Counted from the stretch's first letter, positions 54,868 through 64,000 are shown. The stretch: DNA of 64,000 nt from Pseudomonas sp. RC10 (GCF_038397775.1 NZ_CP151650.1:186001-250000); one strand, 5' to 3'. Made by a program: numbers and translations. The notes: a model not told the origin generated them from the sequence alone.

Positions 54868-54884
54868 TCGTGCGTATTGCACGA
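54868..54884. promoter_or_regulatory. Inverted repeat, possible activator site
   Basis: TCGTGC-GTATT-GCACGA is a perfect 6-bp inverted repeat about 100 bp upstream of the sigma-54 element, a position typical of enhancer-binding protein sites. A further half site GCACGA is at 54848. Confidence 0.4.
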
Positions 54885-54989
54885 GAGGGTGGGGCAAAGT
54901 GTCGCGACGTGTAGCGGCGGGCGGGCCGGCTGCGGCAGGCGTCAAGGACGCCGCCGCCGACAAACCCGCTGCTCTGGAGAGGCTGGCTA

Positions 54990-55841
54990 TCAACCGGCAC
55001 TGCGGGTCATCACCCGTAAGGTATCGGCATCCACGCCTTTGACCCCTCGAATGTTGCGAGCAATTTCAACGGCCAGCTCTTTCTCGGCGTAGTTGGCCAC
55101 CACGCCATCCAGGCTCACCACGCCGCCTTTGGTTTCCACCTTTATATTCAGGCCATCGAGATTGCGGCTATAGATGAGGCTGGACTTCACCTTGCTGGTG
55201 ATCCACGCGTCGCTGAACTCTTCACGCACGCTATTGGCCTGCGCTTCGCTCTGCTCTTTGATGGCTTGGGTGTCGCGTGCGCTGACGCTGATGAGGTTAT
55301 TCACTTCCGTGACACCGTCAGTGTTGCTCGCCAGGCTGCCCGCCAGTTGCTTGGCCTCGGCATCTTTTGCCTGACCCTTCAACGTCACCACGCCCTTGGC
55401 GGACGCTACATCGATGTTCAGTCCTTCTGTGACGCTGTTCCACAGCAGCTTGGACTTGATCGTCGCGGTCAGCGTGGCGTCGTCGAAGCGCTGTGCCATG
55501 TTGGCTTTGGTGCCGGGCTCCGCAGCGACCCCCGGATCGATCTGCAGCTGATTGTCGACCTTGTTGATGCCTTGCGTGTCGCCGGCGATTTGCGTGGCCA
55601 ACTCCTTGTCCACCTCGTTCTCGACCTTGCCGGTCAGAATGGCTGTGCCTTGCTCAACCTTCACGCCGATGTTGAACGGGCTCAAATGGCGATTGAGTGC
55701 GAAGGCCGTCCATATCGAGCCTTCCTGACGCGCTTCGGCCAGTTGCGTTTGCACATCGCTTTGCGCGGCGTGCGCGACCGGCATCGTCGCGAGCCAGCCG
55801 GTGGTGGCCACAGCCAAGGCGATTTTCTTGAGCGGGTGCAT
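54990..55841 (-). CDS. Periplasmic triple BON-domain protein (OsmY-like)
   Basis: This 283-residue protein has a signal peptide (MHPLKKIALAVATTGWLATMPVAHA) and three BON domains, seen as repeats of the form 'L.VKVE.GTAILTGKVENEVDKE', 'INVDVASAKGVVTLKGQAKDAE' and 'LNIKVETKGGVVSLDGVVANYAE' (each abbreviated). BON domains bind phospholipid; OsmY-type proteins act in the stressed periplasm. Start 55841 follows GGAGA; the frame open to 55928 is rejected. It is divergent from algB. Confidence 0.92.
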   Translation of the reverse strand: MHPLKKIALAVATTGWLATMPVAHAAQSDVQTQLAEARQEGSIWTAFALNRHLSPFNIGVKVEQGTAILTGKVENEVDKELATQIAGDTQGINKVDNQLQIDPGVAAEPGTKANMAQRFDDATLTATIKSKLLWNSVTEGLNIDVASAKGVVTLKGQAKDAEAKQLAGSLASNTDGVTEVNNLISVSARDTQAIKEQSEAQANSVREEFSDAWITSKVKSSLIYSRNLDGLNIKVETKGGVVSLDGVVANYAEKELAVEIARNIRGVKGVDADTLRVMTRSAG

Positions 55842-56098
55842 GGCAATTCTCCAGACAGTTCCAAAAGGTGCTACTGGAGAGACTTTCCATTCGCCCAGAC
55901 GTTCTACACCCGAGGAGATGCAGATCACGATCCCTGCACCAGACAGAGAGTCGACGCTGTAGGACGTAGATCAATCTGTTGTCTGAAATTTCGCCAGATA
56001 ACTACCCGGCATCGCATTGAATCAATCAGAATGAACCATGCAACTTGCCCGATTTTTCCGGGACTAACCAAGATCATTCATTTAGGAGCGTAGGAAAA

Positions 56099-57445
56099 AT
56101 GGAAGCAGCCACTGAGAATCAGGGCCGTATTCTGCTTGTGGATGATGAATCCGCCATCCTTCGCACCTTCCGCTATTGCCTGGAAGATGAAGGCTACAGC
56201 GTCGCCACCGCCAACAGTGCGGCCCAGGCCGAGGCGCTGTTGCAACGTCAAGTGTTCGACGTGTGCTTTCTGGACCTGCGTCTGGGTGAAGACAACGGTC
56301 TCGATGTGTTGGCGCAGATGCGCATTCAGGCGCCGTGGATGCGCGTGGTCATCGTGACCGCACATTCGGCGGTGGACACTGCCGTGGACGCCATTCAGGC
56401 CGGTGCGGCGGATTATCTCGTGAAACCGTGCAGCCCTGATCAGTTGCGTCTGGCGACCGCCAAACAATTGGAGGTGCGTCAGTTGTCGGCGCGTCTGGAA
56501 GCGCTGGAAGGCGAAGTGCGCAAACCCAAGGACGGTCTGGATTCCCACAGCCCGTCGATGATGGCGATTCTGGAAACAGCTCGCCAAGTGGCGAACACCG
56601 ACGCCAACATCCTGATCCTCGGCGAATCCGGAACCGGTAAAGGCGAGCTGGCGCGGGCGATTCACGGCTGGAGCAAACGGGCGAAAAAAGCCTGCGTGAC
56701 CATCAACTGTCCGTCGCTCACCGCCGAGCTGATGGAAAGCGAGCTGTTCGGTCACAGCCGCGGCGCCTTCACCGGGGCGAGCGAAAGCACACTGGGCCGG
56801 GTCAATCAGGCAGACGGCGGTACATTGTTCCTCGACGAAATCGGAGATTTCCCACTGACATTGCAGCCCAAACTGCTGCGTTTCATTCAGGACAAAGAGT
56901 ACGAGCGCGTAGGCGACCCTGTTACCCGCCGTGCCGACGTGCGCATCCTTGCGGCCACCAACCTGAATCTGGAAGACATGGTTCGCGAAGGCCGTTTCCG
57001 CGAAGACCTGCTGTATCGCCTGAACGTGATCACGCTGCACCTGCCACCGTTGCGTGAGCGCGGCGAGGACATCCTGACGCTGGCGGACCGCTTTTTGGCC
57101 CGTTTCGTCAAGGAATACGGTCGCCCAGCCCGTGGTTTCAGTGAAGAAGCCCGCAGTGCGCTGGTGAACTATCGCTGGCCGGGCAACATTCGCGAACTGC
57201 GTAACGTGATCGAGCGGGCCAGCATTATCTGTCCGCAAGAGAAGGTCGAAATCAGTCACTTGGGCATGGGTGAACAACCGACCAACAACGCACCACGTGT
57301 GGGTGCCGCGTTGAGTCTGGACGAACTGGAAAAAGCGCACATCGGCGCCGTGCTGGCCACCAGCGATACCCTCGATCAGGCTGCGCGCACGCTGGGCATC
57401 GACGCCTCGACGTTGTACCGCAAACGCAAGCAGTACAACTTGTGA
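56099..57445 (+). CDS. algB: NtrC-family response regulator AlgB
   Basis: AlgB works with KinB to control alginate and many other genes. The 448 residues comprise a receiver domain (RILLVDDESAIL, phospho-acceptor Asp59 in CFLDLRLGED, KPCSPDQL), an AAA+ domain (Walker A GESGTGKGE near 175; sigma-54-contact GAFTGA near 222; FLDEIGDFPL; LAATNLNLEDM), and a C-terminal helix-turn-helix (DQAARTLGIDASTLYRKRKQ). Start 56099 has TAGGA upstream. It is followed 10 bp later by kinB. Confidence 0.97.
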   Translation: MEAATENQGRILLVDDESAILRTFRYCLEDEGYSVATANSAAQAEALLQRQVFDVCFLDLRLGEDNGLDVLAQMRIQAPWMRVVIVTAHSAVDTAVDAIQAGAADYLVKPCSPDQLRLATAKQLEVRQLSARLEALEGEVRKPKDGLDSHSPSMMAILETARQVANTDANILILGESGTGKGELARAIHGWSKRAKKACVTINCPSLTAELMESELFGHSRGAFTGASESTLGRVNQADGGTLFLDEIGDFPLTLQPKLLRFIQDKEYERVGDPVTRRADVRILAATNLNLEDMVREGRFREDLLYRLNVITLHLPPLRERGEDILTLADRFLARFVKEYGRPARGFSEEARSALVNYRWPGNIRELRNVIERASIICPQEKVEISHLGMGEQPTNNAPRVGAALSLDELEKAHIGAVLATSDTLDQAARTLGIDASTLYRKRKQYNL

Positions 57446-57455
57446 CAGGGCGCCC

Positions 57456-59243
57456 ATGAAGTTCGCGATGAAGTTGCGCACCCGACTGTTCCTCAGCATT
57501 TCGGCGCTGATGACGGTCGCGTTGCTGGGGCTGATACTGGGTCTGGTCAGCGTCATGCAGATGGCCAAGTCCCAGGAGGATTTGATCCACCACAACTTCA
57601 TCACGCTCGATATCGGCCTCAAACTGCGCCAGAACCTCGGCGATCAGTTGGTGATGCTGCTCAAGGACCGTCCCGATCAAGTGGCGCTCAAGCAGAATCA
57701 GGCGCAGTTTCAGGATTTGCTCGATCAGGGCATCGATCACGATCAGCAGACCAACACCCACAGCGGTTTCGAGAAAGCGCGGGTGGATTACGAGCGATTC
57801 CTCAAGGCGCTGGAAGAGGCGGGCGACTCGGCCGATGCACTGAATGATGACAAGACGGTCACGGCGACCTTCAACGCATTACGCAACGGTTTGCTCGACG
57901 CCCATCGTCAGGCGCTGGAAAACATCAGCCAGGCTGAAAGCGCCTCGCGAACTCGCGCATTGTGGGTGGCTGCTTTATTAGGGCTGGTCGGGTTGGCGGT
58001 GCTGGCCATCGGTTTCGTCACGGCCCACGGCATCGCCCGCCGTTTTGGCGCCCCTATCGAGGCGTTGGCCAAGGCGGCGGACAACATCGGCCAAGGCAAC
58101 TTTGAAGTGCTGCTGCCCATTTCATCCTCTGCCGAAATGAATTTGCTGACGCGTCGCTTCGGCATCATGGCCGAGGCCCTGCGTCAGCATCAGGTCACCA
58201 ACGTGGATGAGTTGCTCGCCGGTCAGCAGCGGCTGCAAGCGGTCCTCGACAGCATCGACGACGGGCTGTTGATGATCGACCGCCAAGGCCGACTCGAACA
58301 CCTGAACCCGGTCGCGCAGCGGCAGCTGGGTTGGGAAGAGGGACGTTTGGGCCAAGGACTGGGTGAAGCGTTGCAGCGTCCGGAACTGGACGAGCAGTTG
58401 TACCTGGTGCTGCGCGGCGGAACGCTGGAGCGAGCGCCGGAAGACTTGTCTATCGAGGTCGACGGCGAAACCCGCCTGCTGACCTACAGCCTGACCCCTG
58501 TCAGCCACACCAAAGGCCACATCCTCGGGGCGGTGATGGTGTTGCACGATGTGACAGAGCAGCGGGCCTTCGAACGGGTACGTAGCGAATTCGTGCTTCG
58601 CGCCTCCCACGAATTGCGCACCCCGGTGACCGGCATGCACATGGCGTTCGGGCTGTTGCAGGAGCGCGTGCACTTCGCCCCCGATTCCCGGGAAACGGAC
58701 TTGCTGAAGACCGTCAATGAAGAGATGCAGCGGCTGATGCAGCTGATCAACGACCTGCTGAATTTCTCGCGCTACCAGAACGGCCTGCAAAAACTCGCGC
58801 TGGCGCCCTGTGATGTTAATGACCTGCTCACTGAGGCGCGTCAGCGCTTTGCCGAAACCGCGCAGGAACAGGACGTAATGGTCCTGCTGGAAATGCAGGA
58901 ACCCTTGCCACGTCTGCAGGCCGACAAGGTCCAGTTGGACCGCGTATTGGACAACCTCCTCGACAATGCCCTGCGCCACACGCCGCAATCCGGGCTTATC
59001 CGGCTCCAGGCGCGTCGACACGGGGAGCGGTTGATCATCAGCGTCGAAGACAACGGCGAGGGCATCGCGTACGGCCAGCAGGCCCGGATCTTCGAACCGT
59101 TTGTGCAGGTCGGGCGCAAGAAGGGTGGCGCGGGATTGGGCCTGGCGCTGTGCAAGGAAATCGTCCAACTCCACGGCGGACGCATGGGCGTGTACTCACG
59201 GCCGGGGCAAGGCACGCAGTTTTATATGGCGTTGCCGTTGTAG
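57456..59243 (+). CDS. kinB: Sensor histidine kinase KinB
   Basis: KinB is the inner-membrane sensor paired with AlgB. The 595 residues have two membrane spans (near 9-38 and 168-190) enclosing a helical periplasmic sensor. A HAMP domain, a PAS domain (LDSIDDGLLMIDRQGRLEHL), the H box (RASHELRTPVTGM with His385, the same number as in P. aeruginosa KinB) and the ATPase boxes (LDNLLDNALRHTP, EDNGEGIAYG, GGAGLGLALCKEIV) follow. It is in an operon with algB and followed by a REP palindrome. Confidence 0.97.
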   Translation: MKFAMKLRTRLFLSISALMTVALLGLILGLVSVMQMAKSQEDLIHHNFITLDIGLKLRQNLGDQLVMLLKDRPDQVALKQNQAQFQDLLDQGIDHDQQTNTHSGFEKARVDYERFLKALEEAGDSADALNDDKTVTATFNALRNGLLDAHRQALENISQAESASRTRALWVAALLGLVGLAVLAIGFVTAHGIARRFGAPIEALAKAADNIGQGNFEVLLPISSSAEMNLLTRRFGIMAEALRQHQVTNVDELLAGQQRLQAVLDSIDDGLLMIDRQGRLEHLNPVAQRQLGWEEGRLGQGLGEALQRPELDEQLYLVLRGGTLERAPEDLSIEVDGETRLLTYSLTPVSHTKGHILGAVMVLHDVTEQRAFERVRSEFVLRASHELRTPVTGMHMAFGLLQERVHFAPDSRETDLLKTVNEEMQRLMQLINDLLNFSRYQNGLQKLALAPCDVNDLLTEARQRFAETAQEQDVMVLLEMQEPLPRLQADKVQLDRVLDNLLDNALRHTPQSGLIRLQARRHGERLIISVEDNGEGIAYGQQARIFEPFVQVGRKKGGAGLGLALCKEIVQLHGGRMGVYSRPGQGTQFYMALPL

Positions 59244-59298
59244 GCATCGCTCGCAAGCCTGGACGCTGCTTAACCCTCGCAGAATAAACACTGCCCCA

Positions 59299-59390
59299 TG
59301 TGGGAGCGAATTCATTCGCGATGCGGTGGTACAGACGAAAGACATCTGTTGGATGCACTGGCCTCTCGCGAATGAATTCGCTCCTACAGA
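59299..59390. repeat. REP-like palindrome doublet, family A
   Basis: The arms ATGTGGGAGCGAATTCATTC and a complement ending GAATTCGCTCCTACA are separated by about 45 bp. It sits between the convergent kinB and EAL genes. Confidence 0.9.
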
Positions 59391-59423
59391 GGGCCAGTGC
59401 TGACTCCGTAACCACTAAACCCA

Positions 59424-61043
59424 TCACGCCACATCATCGGCCCTGCGTCCGGTATTACGCCGCCCACCCGTCACCAGTTCGGTGAATTTGGCTGCTGTCA
59501 GAGGCCGGGCGAAGAGCCAGCCTTGGCCGTAGATCACGCCCTCGCTCTTGAGTAACAGGGCTTGAGATTCGAATTCGATACCCTCGGCGATCACTTTCAA
59601 TTGCAGGGCGTGGGCCATGCGGATGATGTGTGGAGCAACGCCGCTACTGGCGGCGTCATGACCAAGGGCATCAATGAAGGCCTTGTCGATCTTCAAACAA
59701 TCCACCGGCAAGGTTTGCAAGTACGCCAGGCTGCAATACCCCGTCCCGAAGTCGTCGATCAGCACCTGATGCCCGCGGTCACGCAACGCTTGCAGGTGAT
59801 TGCGTGCGACCACCACGTCCACTAACCCCCGCTCGGTCACTTCAAACGCAATCTGCCGGGCTGCAACGCGATGCAATGCCAGCAGCTTTGCGGTCACTCG
59901 ACCAATCCGAGGTGCCATCACATCGCAGGCTGCCAGGTTTACCGACACGTACAAATGCGGATTGGCGCGCAGCAGTTGCCCGAGCTGCTCAAGCAACTGC
60001 TGCAACACGAAATCAGTGATCTGACGAATCTGCCCGGTATTTTCGGCCAGCGGAATGAAGAGGTCGGGGCTGGTTAGCGTGCCGTCGGGTCGTCGCCAAC
60101 GCACCAGTGCCTCAGCGCCCACGCACAAGCGGGTATTAAGGTCGAAGATGGGTTGGTACAGAACCTTCAACTCGCCCCGACGGAGCGCGCCATGCAATTC
60201 CCCACCCAGCGACTGGCGCTGCCGAACGAGCTGCAACACCAGAATCCCGATGCACAACGAGACCAACACGCTGGCGGGAACCAGCAACCACCAGGCGCCG
60301 GTGATTTTCTGCTGCAAGCCGTTACGCGGCGTGATCAGGACCAACTGATATTCCGGACTCTGCGTGGGCATCCGGTAGACCAACTTGTCCTGAGTGGTGA
60401 TCAATGTCTCGATGGTCGTTGGCGACCAGTCGGGCGTAGGCGGCCACGCTTGGGGCGGCCCAAGCACCGGAACGGCTTTTTTACCCTGATCGAGCACCAC
60501 AACCAGGCTCCCGCCTGCAGGCAGATCGACCACGTCGGTCAAATGGCCGCGTGACGTTGATACGCGAAAATCACCCCTGCCCAGCATCAGCGAGGCGAGG
60601 TTATCGTCCGGTTGAGTCGAGGTGTTGAGCCAGTAATCGTAGATGGGGCCGCGAATGTCCGGCGCTCGCGGCTTGCCAATCATGCTCTCGCGCGTCCAGC
60701 TGGAACAGGTTTGAGCCTCGCTGACGTACGCGACTTCATAAATGAAGCGGTAGCGCGAGTTTACCTGACGCAATTGCTCGACCATTTCCGGACTGCAACC
60801 ACGCAAGGGCTGGGCTTCGAGCTGATCAAGGCCAGCGCGGAGCTGGTCGAAAAGCTGCTCCAGACGCACCAGAAAACGCTCGCCCTGAGCATTCATCTGC
60901 GCGCTTTCTTCCTGCTTGGCCTGATGCATCGCCAGCCCGAAACTGCCCGCCAGCAGCACGACCGCACTCAACAACGCTGCCAGCAGAGCCAGGAGCGAAG
61001 GGCGGTAGAGGACTGAGCGCAATTGCGGTGAAGCCGTGAACAT
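59424..61043 (-). CDS. CSS-motif EAL-domain c-di-GMP phosphodiesterase
   Basis: This 539-residue membrane enzyme has a first membrane span (LLALLAALLSAVVLLAGSFG) and a periplasmic CSS-motif domain: Cys113-Ser-Ser in QTCSSWTRES, with Cys83 as likely disulfide partner. A second span near 260 precedes an EAL domain. Catalytic motifs are intact: EALVRW, VNLAACD, FEVTERG, IDDFGTGYCSL, LKIDKAFID and AEGIE. In E. coli, CSS-EAL proteins are switched by periplasmic redox state. It should degrade c-di-GMP. Confidence 0.93.
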   Translation of the reverse strand: MFTASPQLRSVLYRPSLLALLAALLSAVVLLAGSFGLAMHQAKQEESAQMNAQGERFLVRLEQLFDQLRAGLDQLEAQPLRGCSPEMVEQLRQVNSRYRFIYEVAYVSEAQTCSSWTRESMIGKPRAPDIRGPIYDYWLNTSTQPDDNLASLMLGRGDFRVSTSRGHLTDVVDLPAGGSLVVVLDQGKKAVPVLGPPQAWPPTPDWSPTTIETLITTQDKLVYRMPTQSPEYQLVLITPRNGLQQKITGAWWLLVPASVLVSLCIGILVLQLVRQRQSLGGELHGALRRGELKVLYQPIFDLNTRLCVGAEALVRWRRPDGTLTSPDLFIPLAENTGQIRQITDFVLQQLLEQLGQLLRANPHLYVSVNLAACDVMAPRIGRVTAKLLALHRVAARQIAFEVTERGLVDVVVARNHLQALRDRGHQVLIDDFGTGYCSLAYLQTLPVDCLKIDKAFIDALGHDAASSGVAPHIIRMAHALQLKVIAEGIEFESQALLLKSEGVIYGQGWLFARPLTAAKFTELVTGGRRNTGRRADDVA

Positions 61044-61124
61044 CGGCCAATATCCAGTGGAATACCCATGAGGTATAGCAACAAGCGCAGAAATAGCCCG
61101 TTAAAAAGCGGCCCTAAGAAAAAT

Positions 61125-61901
61125 TTAGTGCTTTGAATTCAATACCTGCAGGATCGCCGCGCTTTGCAGGTCCGGCTCGCCGTCAAATTTCTGCGGTCGA
61201 TAGTGCATCTGGAACGCCCCCAGCACGTGGCGCGTCGCAATATCCCACTCGCCCGTTTGCGGGGTCGGATAACCCAGCATCGCCAATTGTTGCTGGAACC
61301 AGGTGACGCTCGGCACCACGCCCGTCATCTGCGCCTGCTGTTGGGCGACCTGCTGCTCGTCCGGCCAGATGCCAAGCCCTTCCTGAGCCAAACGCTTCCA
61401 CGGGAACAACGGCCCCGGATCAAGTTTGCGTAAGGGCGCAATGTCACTGTGGCCGATCACATGACGGGGTTCGATCTTGTTGCGTTTGACGATGTCTTTC
61501 AGCAGCACGATCAGCGCTTGAATCTGCGCTTCGCTGTATGGGTACCACAGGCGCCCGGTCGGTGTGTCGCGATAGCCCGGATTGACGATCTCGATGCCGA
61601 TGCTGCTGGAATTGAGCCAGGTGCGGCCGTCCCATTCGCTTTCACCGGCATGCCAGGCGCGCTGACTTTCATCCACCAGTTTGTAGGTCGTGGCAGGGCC
61701 ATCGCCGATCAGGTAGTGAGCGCTGACTTCGCCATGGGTCAGCAACGCGAGGGAGCGATCCAGAGAGGCAGAGGTGTAATGGACCACCACGAACTGGGCG
61801 CGGCTGTCGAAATTTGCCGAAGGATGGCTGGTGTCCAGCTTCGGTCCGCTGGAGCAAGCTGTCAGCAGCAGGGCGAGGAAAAGTACGCAATAAGACTTCA
61901 T
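61125..61901 (-). CDS. ampDh2: N-acetylmuramoyl-L-alanine amidase AmpDh2
   Basis: This 258-residue lipoprotein amidase has a lipobox (FLALLLTACSSG, Cys16), then an Amidase_2 domain with zinc ligands in FVVVHYTSASLDRS and PRHVIGHSDIAPLRKLDPGP, and a C-terminal peptidoglycan-binding domain (WFQQQLAMLGYPTPQTGEWD). It matches P. aeruginosa AmpDh2, an outer-membrane-anchored paralogue of AmpD that cuts peptidoglycan and lies next to kinB there (PA5485). Start 61901 matches; the longer frame to 62087 is rejected. Confidence 0.93.
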   Translation of the reverse strand: MKSYCVLFLALLLTACSSGPKLDTSHPSANFDSRAQFVVVHYTSASLDRSLALLTHGEVSAHYLIGDGPATTYKLVDESQRAWHAGESEWDGRTWLNSSSIGIEIVNPGYRDTPTGRLWYPYSEAQIQALIVLLKDIVKRNKIEPRHVIGHSDIAPLRKLDPGPLFPWKRLAQEGLGIWPDEQQVAQQQAQMTGVVPSVTWFQQQLAMLGYPTPQTGEWDIATRHVLGAFQMHYRPQKFDGEPDLQSAAILQVLNSKH

Positions 61902-61998
61902 AAAAAGGCAGAACACTGAGGCAAGTAATGCAACAGTGTAACGTAATGCCAGCGCGGCGCCCAAAGTTGCGATAGGCCGAAACTGAACGCGTGCTGTC

Positions 61999-63993
61999 TC
62001 ACCCTTGCTCGATGCGATTCCGACCGCTGTCCTTGGCCCGGTACAGGGCCTCGTCTGCCCGTTTGAGCACCAGATCACTGCGTTCACCCGGTTTGAAGAG
62101 GGTGACGCCCATCGAGACCGTGATTGTCACCGGCTCGCCTTTGAAGTGAAACGGGCATTGTTCGACGGCTTCTCGCAGTCGCTCCAGCAGCGCCACGCCA
62201 TCGGGCAACTGAGTGTCAGGAAGCAGCACCACGAACTCTTCACCGCCAAAACGGGCGATGAAATCCGAGGACCGCAAACGCTTCTTCAGCTGTGCGGCGA
62301 CGATCTTCAACACCTTGTCGCCCGCCAGATGACCGTAGCCGTCGTTGATGCGCTTGAAATGGTCCAGATCGAGAATGCCGAGCAGCAAGTTGGAGCGCCG
62401 CTTCTGCAATTGAGCGACTTCGTGCTCCAGGCGCTCATTCCAGGCGGCACGGTTGGGCAACCCTGTCAGCGTATCGATCAGGGCTTTTTGCCGCTGCTCT
62501 TCAAGGTGCGCACGGAAGCCAACCGCTTCCTGCTCCATGGTCGCCACGCGGCTGGCGAGGGACTGCAACCGCGATGCGACTTCCTGCTCGCGCTCATCGC
62601 GTTGCTGCTGATGCGCGTCCATGGTGCCCAGCAAACCTTCCAGCCGGGTTTCCAGAATCGTTTTCAGGCTGGTGAGATCAGCCGCTTCCTGCACACTGCT
62701 CTGCAAATCACCGACATGCTCGCGCAACTGATCACTCATTTCGCGGGAGGCGGTCTGCTGCCCTGCGTGATCGTCGCTGGCCGCTTGCAGATTCGCCTGG
62801 AATGACTCCAGACGCTCGTTCAGTTGTTTGAGATAAAGCTCGAATTCGTGCTGGCCGCTGTCGGTGATGGCCAGCATCAGCACGGCAAGGTCATCGAGGA
62901 TCGGCAGCAGTTCGTACCAGTTCAGCCCATGCTCAAGCCTGACGCGCATGGCTTCGGCCTGGGGCCGGTGGTGCTCGGGCAGGGTCAGATCGTTGAGAAG
63001 ACCCAGCAATGTCTCTTCAATGTGCGCGGCGACAGAGCTGTAGCTAGGCTCGGGAGAGGACGGCAGCGCATAAGGACCCTCCTCTTCAGTCTCATCGGCC
63101 TCTTCATTGGCACGGTCGTCGATCGCTTCCTGAGCGACCTCGTCTTCCACCCTCTCAGCCTCGGCAGCCTCAATGGCTTGTTCTTCGCTGGACGTCTCTT
63201 CGCCCGTTTTGTTTTCGTCGCTCAGCGGCCCTTCACTGACGACATCCGCAGGCTCGGGCTCGGCGACCGCAGGCGACTCGACCACTGCCACGGGCGATGG
63301 GGCTGCCTCGGCGATAGGAACTTCACTCTCCAGTTGCTCGACCGAACGAGGCTCAGGGGCAGGCTTGACCTCGTGGGACAGGGCCATCGCCACTGTCTCG
63401 GGGGCCTCGAGTGGCGCAGCAGCATCGGCGCGCGCGACAGGACGCTCAACCATGGCTGCCAACTCGGCGGGAGGGGCTTCGTTAGTCCACTGCGCCGTTT
63501 GCGCGACCGGCGCGGCAGGCACCTCGTCATCGTCGTCATCATTGTGAGTCTTGACCGGCGCAATCGGCTTGGGCGCATCGGCAACGGAGTGATCAGGCAG
63601 GTGCGAGACGTCAGTGCCGTCGGCTGCCGAATCACGATTACCGAACAAACGCTGCAAGAAGCCTGGCCGGCTCGCGCCTTCCGGGTGTTCGACCTGCGAC
63701 AATGCCTGGCCTTGCAAACCGCTGAGCTCACTCAGCAGCAACGGCAACTCACGGGCTTGATTGACGCGGTCTTCGAGGTTCTTGGCAAAGCGTTTGAGTG
63801 GTTTGGCGACTTCCCGAGGCAGAGGCAAAGACTGCAATTGAGTGACCAGCGAAGTCAGCGCCGTGCCCATTTGCTCGATACGCTGTTCGCGGCGCTGTTC
63901 GGAATCCAGCACCGCCTTTTCGAGCCGTGGAATCAGTGCCGCCAATCCGGCGTCCATGTCGTCTCTGCGCACGATTTCGCGCATTTCTTTCAT
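61999..63993 (-). CDS. dgcH: Diguanylate cyclase DgcH (GGDEF domain)
   Basis: This 664-residue protein has no membrane span. The N-terminus is a helical, mostly charged region; residues around 150-330 are low-complexity, rich in Ala, Glu, Pro and Val. A coiled-coil segment precedes the C-terminal GGDEF domain. The active site is ARFGGEEFVVLLPD near residue 580, and the RxxD inhibitory site (RSSD) lies five residues upstream. It matches PA5487 in position and layout. The start is at 63993; anything upstream is outside the window. Confidence 0.9.
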   Translation of the reverse strand: MKEMREIVRRDDMDAGLAALIPRLEKAVLDSEQRREQRIEQMGTALTSLVTQLQSLPLPREVAKPLKRFAKNLEDRVNQARELPLLLSELSGLQGQALSQVEHPEGASRPGFLQRLFGNRDSAADGTDVSHLPDHSVADAPKPIAPVKTHNDDDDDEVPAAPVAQTAQWTNEAPPAELAAMVERPVARADAAAPLEAPETVAMALSHEVKPAPEPRSVEQLESEVPIAEAAPSPVAVVESPAVAEPEPADVVSEGPLSDENKTGEETSSEEQAIEAAEAERVEDEVAQEAIDDRANEEADETEEEGPYALPSSPEPSYSSVAAHIEETLLGLLNDLTLPEHHRPQAEAMRVRLEHGLNWYELLPILDDLAVLMLAITDSGQHEFELYLKQLNERLESFQANLQAASDDHAGQQTASREMSDQLREHVGDLQSSVQEAADLTSLKTILETRLEGLLGTMDAHQQQRDEREQEVASRLQSLASRVATMEQEAVGFRAHLEEQRQKALIDTLTGLPNRAAWNERLEHEVAQLQKRRSNLLLGILDLDHFKRINDGYGHLAGDKVLKIVAAQLKKRLRSSDFIARFGGEEFVVLLPDTQLPDGVALLERLREAVEQCPFHFKGEPVTITVSMGVTLFKPGERSDLVLKRADEALYRAKDSGRNRIEQG

Positions 63994-64000
63994 GCACTGA

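Noticed and set aside
56078..57622. A 514-codon open frame antisense to algB
   Set aside because: algB has all its motifs on the plus strand; the antisense frame has none.

Overview
The window is a contiguous piece of a Pseudomonas chromosome just downstream of the replication origin. The order dnaN-recF-gyrB, three copies of the Pseudomonas parS palindrome in the first 3.8 kb, and Pseudomonas gene sets (trpI next to trpBA, algB-kinB-ampDh2-dgcH, choline-sulfate genes, hdtS-type plsC, dprA-tsaC-qor-hemF-aroE) support this. Repeated REP-like palindromes between genes fit the fluorescens/syringae side of the genus, but the species cannot be fixed from this sequence alone. No rRNA, tRNA, CRISPR array or transposase gene was recognised.

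Layout: (1) 1-3.8 kb, end of dnaN, recF, gyrB and three parS sites. (2) 3.8-21.2 kb, an accessory block between gyrB and plsC, which are close neighbours in P. aeruginosa. It holds a compact Wzx/Wzy-type exopolysaccharide locus: outer-membrane beta-barrel, export protein, co-polymerase/tyrosine autokinase, initiating phosphoglycosyl transferase, flippase, GT2, polymerase, a secreted GH5 glucanase on the other strand, a GT26 transferase and an O-acyltransferase. A GH63-like glucosidase and a frameshifted MFS transporter follow. (3) 21.3-38.3 kb, core housekeeping genes: plsC, gmhB, glyS, glyQ, tag, htrB/lpxL, a TPR gene, trkA, rsmB, fmt, def, a LysM gene, dprA, tsaC, qor, hemF, aroE. (4) 38.5-42.1 kb, choline-sulfate use: choX, betC and a LysR regulator. 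(5) 42.2-51.6 kb, small metabolic and stress genes around trpA-trpB/trpI: a DOPA-dioxygenase-like gene, a CigR-like gene, DUF883, dodecin, two DUF1161 paralogues, a luciferase-like oxidoreductase, osmC behind an AlgU-type promoter, a small lipoprotein and a zinc aminopeptidase. (6) 51.6-64 kb, gltP, then an envelope and signalling cluster: Ivy-like protein, DUF1328, a small membrane protein behind a candidate sigma-54/IHF promoter, a triple-BON protein, algB-kinB, a CSS-EAL phosphodiesterase, ampDh2 and the diguanylate cyclase dgcH.

The most interesting items are the exopolysaccharide locus, whose initiating transferase, GT26 transferase and GH5 enzyme together suggest a beta-1,4-glucan-containing polymer; the parS cluster; seven perfect DnaA-box 9-mers between 19.7 and 39.6 kb; an Ivy homologue whose inhibitor loop lacks the usual histidine; and a well-formed sigma-54/IHF promoter in front of an uncharacterised membrane protein about 1.4 kb from the NtrC-family regulator algB.
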